Below, one piece after another: positions 41,979 to 50,200 of a DNA stretch of 64,000 nt. How positions within the stretch are numbered: position 1 is the first letter of the stretch; every line of letters starts with the position of its first letter. The translations under genes were made by a program, and so were the position numbers. Origin of the DNA: Martinezella lusitana (GTDB taxonomy: Bacteria > Pseudomonadota > Alphaproteobacteria > Rhizobiales > Rhizobiaceae); the NCBI RefSeq assembly GCF_014207095.1, contig NZ_JACHBG010000030.1:1-64000 (forward strand), given 5' to 3'. Below the pieces are notes generated by a model. It saw only the letters and a program-made list of their open reading frames with translations. It did no database searches and had not been told where the DNA came from.

Positions 41979-44402
41979 ATGAAATTCACACTCTCCTGGC
42001 TGAAAGAGCATCTGGAAACCGACGCCACACTCGACGAGATCTGCGCCCGCCTGACGATGATCGGGCTGGAAGTGGAAGAGGTCGACGACAAGGCGGCGTT
42101 CAAGCCCTTCGTCATCGCCAAGGTGCTGTCAGCCGAAAAGCATCCCCAGGCCGACCGCCTGAAGGTGCTGATGGTCGATACCGGCAGCGGTTCCCCGGTT
42201 CAGGTCGTTTGCGGTGCACCGAATGCACGCGCCGGCCTTATCGGCGCCTTCGCCGCTCCCGGCACCTATGTTCCCGGTATCGACGTGACGCTTGCCATCG
42301 GCAACATCCGCGGCGTCGAAAGCCGCGGCATGATGTGCTCGGAAAAGGAACTCGAAATCTCCGATAGCCATGACGGCATCATCGACTTGTCCGAAGATGC
42401 GCCCGTCGGCACGAGCTTCGCCGCCTATGCCGGCCTCGACGACCCGATGATCGAGATCAACCTGACGCCGAACCGCCCGGATTGCACCGGCGTCTACGGC
42501 ATCGCCCGCGATCTCGCCGCATCCGGCCTCGGCACGCTGAAGTCGCGCCGCACGCCATCTTTCGCCATTGAAGGCGAAACGACGACTGAACTCAAAATCG
42601 ATCTGGATGATACGCGCCTTTGCCCCGGCTTTGCGCTTCGCCTCGTGCGCGGCGTCAAGAACGGCCCGAGCCCGAAGTGGATGCAGCAGCGTTTGCTTGC
42701 CATCGGCCTGCGTCCGATCAGCGCGCTGGTCGACATCACCAACTATATGACCTTCGATCAGGGTCGGCCGATGCACGTCTTCGATGCCGCCAAGGTCAAG
42801 GGCAATCTGGTCGTGCGTCGCGCCAAGGATGGTGAAACTGTGCTGGCGCTGGACGAGCGCGAATACAAGCTCAATCCGAGCAATGTCGTCATCTCCGATG
42901 ATAACGGCGTCGAGTCGATCGGCGGCATCATGGGCGGCGAACATTCCGGGTGCGACGAGAACACCACGGATGTGCTGATCGAGTCCGCACTCTGGGATCC
43001 GATGAACATCGCCAAGAGCGGCCGCAGCCTCGGCATCATCACCGATGCGCGCTACCGTTTCGAGCGTGGCGCCGATCCGGAATATATGGTTCCGGGCCTT
43101 GAGCGCACTACGGAACTGGTGCTCGCCTGCTGCGGCGGCACGGCCGCCAAGGCCCGCGTCGAAGGCTATAAGGGCTATGACGCCAAGGTCGTCGACTTCC
43201 CGCTGTCGGAGGTCAAGCGCCTGACCGGCCTTGAAGTCTCGGCCGATGAAAGCAAGTCCATCCTGACGAAGCTCGGCTTCTCGGTCTCCGGTTCGGGCGA
43301 GCGCATTTCGGTCGCCGTTCCCTCCTGGCGCCCGGATGTCGACGGCAAGGCCGATCTCGTCGAAGAAATCATGCGCATCCACGGCGTCGACAACATCAAG
43401 CCGCAGCCGCTTAGCAGTCATAATGCCGTCAACGGCAAGATCCTGACGACGCTGCAGATCCGCACGCGCACCGCCAAGCGGGCGCTTGCCTCGCGCGGCA
43501 TGCTCGAAGCCGTCACCTGGTCCTTCATCTCCGAAGATCAGGCCAAGCTTTTCGGCGGCGGCTCCGACGCGCTGAAGCTTGCGAACCCGATCGCCGCTGA
43601 CATGTCCGACATGCGCCCGTCGCTGTTGCCGGGTCTGCTGTCTGCCGCGCAGCGCAATGCCGACAAGGGTTATGGTGACGTCGCGATCTTCGAAGTCTCC
43701 GGCACCTATGAGAATGACACACCCGAGGGCCAGCGTCGTGTTGCCGGCGGCATCCGCCGCGGCACGGCAACGCTCTCCGGCGCCGGCCGCATGTGGTCGA
43801 ACACCGCCAAGGGCGGCGGCAAGCCGGTCGACGTCTTCGATGCTAAGGCCGATGCTCTCGCCGTGATCGAAGCCTGCGGCCTGCCGATGACCAATATCCA
43901 GATTGAGCAGGGTGGCCCGGCCTGGTATCATCCCGGCCGTTCCGGCACCATCAAGATGGGTCCGAAGGTCGTGCTCGGCTATTTCGGCGAATTCCATCCG
44001 AAGACGCTGGAAGCACTCGATGTGTCGGGCGCTCTCGCCGGCTTCGAAGTCTATGTCGACGCCATGCCCGAGCCGAAAAAGAAGGCGACCCGCACCAAGC
44101 CGGCACTGGAGCTTTCTCCGTTCCAGGCCGTCAAGCGCGACTTTGCCTTCGTGGTCGACAAGTCGGTGGAAGCCTGCGCCATCGTCCGCGCTGCCGTCGG
44201 CGCCGACCGCAAGCTGGTCACCGGCGTCAACGTCTTCGATATCTTCGAAGGCGCATCGCTCGGCGAAGGCAAGAAGTCCATCGCCATCGAGGTACAGATC
44301 CAGCCCGCCGAGCGGACGCTCACCGATGAGGACTTCGAAGCACTGACTCAGAAGATCGTGGCGAACGTCACGAAGTCGACGGGTGGGGTGCTGCGCGGTT
44401 AA
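41979..44402 (+). CDS. pheT: Phenylalanine-tRNA ligase beta subunit
   Basis: 807 residues. MKFTLSWLKEHLETDATLDEICARLTMIGLEVEEV opens the family N-terminus. A tRNA-binding OB domain (about 40-150, HPQADRLKVLMVDTG and VVCGAPNAR) follows. Then come the B3/B4 editing domain (KWMQQRLLAIGLRPISALVDITNYMTFDQGRPMHVFDA), the B5 domain with metal-site VPSWRPDVDGKADLVEEIMRIHG, the core domain and a C-terminal ferredoxin-fold anticodon-binding domain (SPFQAVKRDFAFVVDKSV). Full length and intact. GGAAGGG lies upstream of the ATG. Same transcript as pheS. Confidence 0.98.
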   Translation: MKFTLSWLKEHLETDATLDEICARLTMIGLEVEEVDDKAAFKPFVIAKVLSAEKHPQADRLKVLMVDTGSGSPVQVVCGAPNARAGLIGAFAAPGTYVPGIDVTLAIGNIRGVESRGMMCSEKELEISDSHDGIIDLSEDAPVGTSFAAYAGLDDPMIEINLTPNRPDCTGVYGIARDLAASGLGTLKSRRTPSFAIEGETTTELKIDLDDTRLCPGFALRLVRGVKNGPSPKWMQQRLLAIGLRPISALVDITNYMTFDQGRPMHVFDAAKVKGNLVVRRAKDGETVLALDEREYKLNPSNVVISDDNGVESIGGIMGGEHSGCDENTTDVLIESALWDPMNIAKSGRSLGIITDARYRFERGADPEYMVPGLERTTELVLACCGGTAAKARVEGYKGYDAKVVDFPLSEVKRLTGLEVSADESKSILTKLGFSVSGSGERISVAVPSWRPDVDGKADLVEEIMRIHGVDNIKPQPLSSHNAVNGKILTTLQIRTRTAKRALASRGMLEAVTWSFISEDQAKLFGGGSDALKLANPIAADMSDMRPSLLPGLLSAAQRNADKGYGDVAIFEVSGTYENDTPEGQRRVAGGIRRGTATLSGAGRMWSNTAKGGGKPVDVFDAKADALAVIEACGLPMTNIQIEQGGPAWYHPGRSGTIKMGPKVVLGYFGEFHPKTLEALDVSGALAGFEVYVDAMPEPKKKATRTKPALELSPFQAVKRDFAFVVDKSVEACAIVRAAVGADRKLVTGVNVFDIFEGASLGEGKKSIAIEVQIQPAERTLTDEDFEALTQKIVANVTKSTGGVLRG

Positions 44403-44435
44403 TCTGCCAGCTGCTGAATTTGCGGAGGGTGCGTC

Positions 44436-44623
44436 ACCCCCCTCTGTCGCTGTCGCGACATCTCCCCCACATGGGGGGAGATCGTTGGGAGCTTGTCGCT
44501 CGTCGACCTCATAACAATAAACTGCGATTTCAGCAGGCGCAACGTTACTTTATGACAGGCGTGTGCAACGAGGTACCAATCTCCCCCCATGTGGGGGAGA
44601 TGTCCCGAAGGGACAGAGGGGGT
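44436..44623. repeat. RIME-like intergenic palindrome pair
   Basis: Two 45-47 bp units in opposite orientation (44436-44482 and 44579-44623) share a core ATCTCCCCCCATGTGGGGG, the flank GAGATGTC, and an ACAGAGGGGG(G)T end; each core is itself a near-perfect palindrome. The 96 bp between are A/T-richer. Similar CTCCCCC-rich palindromes recur between genes in rhizobia (RIME, Rhizobium-specific intergenic mosaic elements). The outer inverted pair could fold the pheT transcript end and act as a terminator. Family name is from memory of the pattern, not a search. Confidence 0.75.
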
Positions 44624-44656
44624 ATCAGGGGCTCGGCATATCGAAAGCAATCGGTT

Positions 44657-45016
44657 CTACCGATGCAGATGATAGACCTTGTTGACGATACTCCAGCGTC
44701 CGTCGATCTTCACCAGTGACAGATAGTCCGAAAACCGCATTCCGGCGAATTCGTCGACGACCTTGACGCTTGCGGCATCGCCTTCGATATCGATCAGCTC
44801 GATCTCCATGAGGGGTATGGTGCCGGGTGGCGCGCTGCCTTCCTCGACGATCGCCGAGATGAACTCATCCCGTGTCATCCATTCGACCGCGCCCTGATAA
44901 TTGCCGATGATATCAGCGCGCGGGTGGAGTGCCTTGCGCAGCGCCGGCTCATTCGCGAAGGCCATGCCATCGACATAGAGGTGAACAACCGCGCGGATTG
45001 CCTGCTCTTCCGACAT
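44657..45016 (-). CDS. NTF2-like (lumazine-binding-like) protein
   Basis: 119 residues from ATG 45016 (GAGGA spaced 9 bases); ATG 45040 has no ribosome site. EEQAIRAVVHLYVDGMAFANEPALRKALHPRADIIGNYQG is the helical N-terminal half and FSDYLSLVKIDGRWSIVNKVYHLHR the closing beta strands of the NTF2-like cone. This pattern fits the putative lumazine-binding/SnoaL_2 group. No catalytic residues can be assigned. Cytosolic, single gene, convergent with pheST. Confidence 0.82.
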   Translation of the reverse strand: MSEEQAIRAVVHLYVDGMAFANEPALRKALHPRADIIGNYQGAVEWMTRDEFISAIVEEGSAPPGTIPLMEIELIDIEGDAASVKVVDEFAGMRFSDYLSLVKIDGRWSIVNKVYHLHR

Positions 45017-45110
45017 CTCGCCATTCCTCGTTTGAGACATCTATCAAGATAGCATAGGCCATACAGGCTGGCAAAAATACGACAGCGCGATCACGCTGAT
45101 TTGCCTGATA

Positions 45111-47198
45111 CTACTCGACGAAAACCCGCACGCTGGCGGCGCGGCCTGCCGCATCGATGACGGTCAGCGTCGAATAGCCGGCGCCGTCGGGCGTCCACTG
45201 GTTGGTGCGGCGGCGCGAAAGTTCCGGCAGCGGCTTGCCGTTGGCGAGCCACCGAAATGGCGCCCGCCCGCCCTGCAGCTTCAGCGCCAGCGGCGCGATC
45301 CGATCGGCGCCGGTGCCTGCCCCGAGGTCGACGCGTGCGCCTTCGGGCGGATAGACGATCTGCGGCGCCGGCTCGCGGCTTGAAGCGGCCAGCAGCCCTG
45401 CGGCGGTGACCGAAAAACGGCGCTGGCTGATGGGCAGCTCGGTTGCGGAGATGCGCACGGCGCCCATAGGCGGCGGCGGGAAGGGGGTAATGGCAACGCC
45501 CGATTTCGCGAAGGCTTCGAACAGGATGGGAGCGGCCGAGACATAGCCCGCCAGCCCTGGCACGGCGCCGTTGTCCGGCCGGCCTACCCAGACGCCGAGC
45601 ACATGCGCGCCGTCATAGCCGATCGACCATGCATCGCGATTGCCGTAGCTAGTGCCAGTCTTGTAAGCGATACCAAGCTGTTTGCTGCCGCGCGGCGCGA
45701 TGATATCGGAGAGAATGTCGGTGATGTTCCAGGTGGCCACCGGCTCCATCAACGGCTCGCTGTCGATCGGTCCGGGCTGATCCTGAACGCCGTCGCCGAT
45801 CCGCATCGCCTTGCCGCGATTGGCAAGCCCGGCATAGAGCTGCACCAGATCCTTGAGGGTCACGCCGACGCCGCCAAGGCCGATGGCAAGGCCGGGAGCT
45901 TCGTTCGGCGGCAGCTTGAGGTTCACCTCGGCGCGGCGGAAGCGCACCAGCAGCCGGGTGGGACCTACGGCATCGAGCAGGCGCACGGCCGGCACGTTGA
46001 GCGACAGCTGCAGCGCCTGCCGCACGCTGACATCGCCCTGGTAGTTCATATCGAAATTGCGCGGCCGATAGCCGTAGAAATCGGCGGGACGGTCCTCGAT
46101 GATCGTTTCCTGCGCCACATAGCCCTGTTCGAAGGCGAGCCCATAGATGAAGGGCTTCAGCGTCGAGCCGGGAGAGCGCAAGATGCGGGTCATGTCGATC
46201 CAGCCCGCGCGGCCGGAATCGAAATAGTTGGCCGAGCCGACTTCGCCGATGATCTCGCCGGTCTTGGCATCGGCCATGACCATGGCCACGGACACCTTCG
46301 GCCCAAGCCGTTTCGCAGCCGTATCGGCGACGGCTTCCAGCCCCTGTTGCACACCGCGCCGCAAGGTTGTTCGGCGCTGAATGACATCGGGCTGCTTTTT
46401 CAGGGCGAGCTCGGCGAGATGTGCCGCATAGGCCGGCAGCTGCCGCCTGTCGGCCGGCACAGGTGTCAACGCGGCGCGTTCGGCTTCCCCTTCGCCGATG
46501 ATGGTCGCGACGGCTGCGCGTTCGAGGACGCGGTGGCGGGCTGCCTGCGCCGCCGAGAGATTGCGGTCCGGCCGGCGCTTTTCCGGCAGCTGCGGCAGGG
46601 CGACGAGAAGCGCGGATTGCGCGACGCTGAGATGGCGAGGCTCCTTGCCGAAATAGGCAAGGCTTGCCGCCCGTACGCCCTCCAGGTTGCCGCCATAGGG
46701 CGCATGCGTCAGATAGATATCGAGGATCTGCTCCTTTGTCAGGCGCCGCTCGATCTGGATGGCACGAACGATTTGCAGAAGCTTGGCGGTCATCGAGCGC
46801 TGACCGCGAGGCTCGATCAGTCGGGCCACCTGCATGGAGAGCGTCGAGCCGCCCGAGACGATGCGACCATGCGTGACGAGCTGCACGAAGGCGCGTCCGA
46901 TCGCCATCGGGTCGATACCGTGATGATCGTAGAAGCGGTGATCTTCATAGGCGACCAGCATGCGCAGATATTGCGGATCGACATCGGCAACCCCGGTCTT
47001 CAGCCGCCAGCGCCCCTCAGGCGTGGCGAAGGCGCGCAGGAGATCGCCGTTGGCGTCGAGCACCTCGGCTGAAACAACGCGGGCAGCGTCCAGAGGCGGC
47101 GGATAGGCGCGGTCCGCGGCCTCCAGGCCGAAGACCAGAGCCACCGCCGTCAAGGCAGTGGCTCCAAAACCGATCGCAATCTTCCATCGTGCTTTCAT
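45111..47198 (-). CDS. pbpC: Penicillin-binding protein 1C
   Basis: Bifunctional peptidoglycan synthase homologue, 695 residues, anchored by the N-terminal helix IAIGFGATALTAVALVFGL. GT51 glycosyltransferase domain (about 55-230): VAYEDHRFYDHHGIDPMAIGRA, SGGSTLSMQVARL, RRLTKEQILDIYL. Transpeptidase domain (about 290-560): SxxK in RSPGSTLKPFIYG, SxN in LSLNVPAVRLLD, KTG in GIAYKTGTSYGNRDAWSIG. A BiPBP_C domain closes the protein (about 600-695). It starts 8 bp after the alpha-2-macroglobulin stop. The pairing pbpC-A2M is widely conserved. Confidence 0.96.
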   Translation of the reverse strand: MKARWKIAIGFGATALTAVALVFGLEAADRAYPPPLDAARVVSAEVLDANGDLLRAFATPEGRWRLKTGVADVDPQYLRMLVAYEDHRFYDHHGIDPMAIGRAFVQLVTHGRIVSGGSTLSMQVARLIEPRGQRSMTAKLLQIVRAIQIERRLTKEQILDIYLTHAPYGGNLEGVRAASLAYFGKEPRHLSVAQSALLVALPQLPEKRRPDRNLSAAQAARHRVLERAAVATIIGEGEAERAALTPVPADRRQLPAYAAHLAELALKKQPDVIQRRTTLRRGVQQGLEAVADTAAKRLGPKVSVAMVMADAKTGEIIGEVGSANYFDSGRAGWIDMTRILRSPGSTLKPFIYGLAFEQGYVAQETIIEDRPADFYGYRPRNFDMNYQGDVSVRQALQLSLNVPAVRLLDAVGPTRLLVRFRRAEVNLKLPPNEAPGLAIGLGGVGVTLKDLVQLYAGLANRGKAMRIGDGVQDQPGPIDSEPLMEPVATWNITDILSDIIAPRGSKQLGIAYKTGTSYGNRDAWSIGYDGAHVLGVWVGRPDNGAVPGLAGYVSAAPILFEAFAKSGVAITPFPPPPMGAVRISATELPISQRRFSVTAAGLLAASSREPAPQIVYPPEGARVDLGAGTGADRIAPLALKLQGGRAPFRWLANGKPLPELSRRRTNQWTPDGAGYSTLTVIDAAGRAASVRVFVE

Positions 47199-47206
47199 GG
47201 CTGCAC

Positions 47207-50200
47207 TTACTGCTGGGCTGCCAGCACCTCCATGCGGCCCATTGCGGTGCGGGCCGAGAACTGCGGACGATACATGTCCTCGACGCTCGCGGCCGGGTGG
47301 TCGTAGACGCCGGGGGTCACGGCGCGCACGACATAGGCGAAGCTCATGTCGCGATTGGCGCCGTCTGTCTGGTCGAAGGCGGCGACGAAGCGATCGCTAC
47401 GGAATTCGACATGGGCGGGCTGCACATCGCTCAGCCAGTCGAAGTTCGAGAGCTGGGCGCTGCCGACGATGCTCGGATTGTCGATCTCGAAGCCGGCGGG
47501 CAAGAGATCGGTCACAAGGATGCGCTGCGGCCAGTCATTGGCGCCCGTCACGTGCAGCACGACGACATAGCGCTCGTTCTGCTGGGCCTGGCTGACGTTG
47601 GCCTCCTCGCCATCGAGCGTGTAGTACTTGCGCTCGATCTTGAAGCCGGTGCCGCCGGCCGGCAGTGGCGATGCCGGGGCTGCGACGGTGGTCACGGCAG
47701 CAGACAGCGGCTGGCGCGTCGTGTTGGTGACCGTCAGCGGATGGCCCATCAAGGCATCGCCGGACATTTGCGCCATGTAGGTGCCGGTATGGGCAGCACC
47801 GTTGACGTCGAGCGTCAGGCCGTCATCGCCATTCTGCAGAGCGCGGGCGGCAAGCAGCATCCAGGTCTGTTCCTGCGTGCTGGTATATTTCCGACTCTGC
47901 CAATCCTTGGCGACGACGCTTGCCAGATCGGGAATGATCGGCGGTACGGGGCGGCTTTCGGCGGCAAGCGCCAGCACGGCAGCACCGTCACGTAGCGACG
48001 AGCCGTAGTCCGAACGGGCGAAGCTGACCTTCGTGACCGCCGCCTTCTGCGACATCTGCAGGGCATCGATGAAGATGTTGCGCGAGCGCTGGGCATCTCC
48101 ATAGAGCGCCAATGCGGACGCCAGATGCGCCTTGGACAGCGGTGTCGGGAAGTCGTTCAGCATCGTATCGGCATAGTAGCGCAGATCGCTGATCGAGGCC
48201 TTCTTGTTGCGTGCCAGCACATAGAGCGCATAGGCGATCTCGTTGCCGTTGTCCTTGACGTTGGTATTGGCGCTCAGCGCGTTCTGGAGGTTTTCCAGCG
48301 CCTGCACCATGGCCTGATCCGGCACGGCATATTTCTGTTCGCGGGCACGGGTCAGGAAGTCGGTAATGTAGGCGTCCAGCCAAAGATCGCCCGACCCAGG
48401 GCCCCAGAGGCCGAAGCTGCCGGTGGAAGACTGGTAGGACATTTCGCGATAGATGGCGTCCTGCACGCGTTTGCGGATCTCGGCGTCATCGGCAAGGCCG
48501 TTCTTGACGGCCATGTCGCTGAAGTAGAGCAGCGGCAAGGCACCGCTCGCGGTCTGTTCCGCGCAGCCATAGGGATAGCGGCTGAGGCTCATCAACAGCG
48601 CCGGCACGTCGAAGGCGCTGGAGCGGCTGACATTGACGCTGACCGAGGCGCCGGGCAGCACGCTGTCGGCGAGAAGGTCTGAGTTGACGGTCAGGCTCTT
48701 GCCGGGCGCGAGCGCGATCACACGCCGTTCAGCGAGCGGCAGCTGTGCCGGACGAACCGGGATATCGACCGATTGGTCCAGAGACATGCCCGAAGCGTTC
48801 GACAGCTTGATCGAGACCGTGCCGTCGCCCGGTTGGCCGCCGATGAGCGGCAAAGTGATGTTGTATTTGCCGCCGGCCTGCAGGTTGATTTTCTGCTGTG
48901 TGGCTTTTTCATCCACGGTCACGGCGCTATTTCCTGTCACCGCAAGCGTGTATTCGCCGGCGGGGGCATCGGTATTGGCAACATCTAGCCGCAGGTTCGC
49001 CTTGTCCCCCGGTGCGAGGAACTTCGGCAGGCTGGCGGTAACGACGACCGGATCGCGAATGATGACATCCTGCGTCGCATGTCCAACGCCGGCTTTCGAC
49101 CAAGCCACGGCCATGAGGCGCGCGGTACCGTTGAACTGCGGGATATCGAAGCTGACGCTCGCCTTGCCGCTGGCGTCAAGCTTGATCGGGCCTGAGAAGA
49201 AGGCGACCAGCTTTTCCTTCGGAGGGCTTGCCTGCAGGGCGACCTGCCCGCCATCGCCGCCGGTGCGCAGCTTGCCGGTCGCGCCGAGCGAGCCATCGAT
49301 AAGGCGACCATAGATGTCGCGGATTTCAAGGCCGAGCTGGCGCTGACCGTAATACCAATCATCCGGTGCCGGCGGCTGGTAGCGCGTCAGGTTCAGGATG
49401 CCGACATCGACGGCGGCGAGGGTGACGTAGGCATCCTCATTGGCACCTGCGCCCGCGACCTGAAGGCCGATGGTCAGCGGTTGACGCGGCAGGGTCTTCT
49501 GCGGCGCGTCAAGCTTGATCTGCAGCTTGCGCTCGCCTGGATCGACAGGCGCCCACTTGATGCCGATGGCGCGCATCGGCATGCGGCTTTCCTGGGCGTC
49601 GCCGGGACGGAAGAGGGTGGCGGTCAGATAGGTGCCGGCACCCCAATCGGCGGTCACGGGAACGTCGACTTCGCCGCCGGTGGCGCCGATATCGGCATTG
49701 GTGACCGAGATCAGCGTCTCGGAGCCGGCAGTTACCATCAGCTGGCCCGCATAGCGCGAGGTTACCTTCAGCTTGGCGGTGTCGCCGACATGGTAGCTCT
49801 GCTTGTCGAGCGCAATTTCGAGCGCATCCGGCGTCTCCGTCGAACTCGAGGCGACATACCAGCCGGCATTGAATTCAATGCTGGATTCCGGGCCGTTCGT
49901 GTCCGCAGTGGACACTTCCAGCCGGTAGCGGCCCCAGGTGACGGGCATGGAAATCGCCGCACCGTCGGTGGTGGCGTTCACGGTGCCGACTGCCACCTGT
50001 TTGGTGGACATGATCGGCTCGAACTTCCAGCTGTTGCCGTCGCGATACCATTGATAATTGCGCTCGACACTGAGGAGTTTCCAGGTCAGGCCTTGCATCG
50101 CCTGCTTCTGACCGTTCTCGTCGATGGCGATGACATGGAAATTGCCGACGGAATTTTCGCCGAGATTGCCGTCGAATTGCGGCTTGATGCCGATGCGCGG

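Noticed and set aside
42129..43997. 622-codon open frame on the minus strand
   Set aside because: Opposite pheT, which is intact and highly conserved; no independent evidence for coding.
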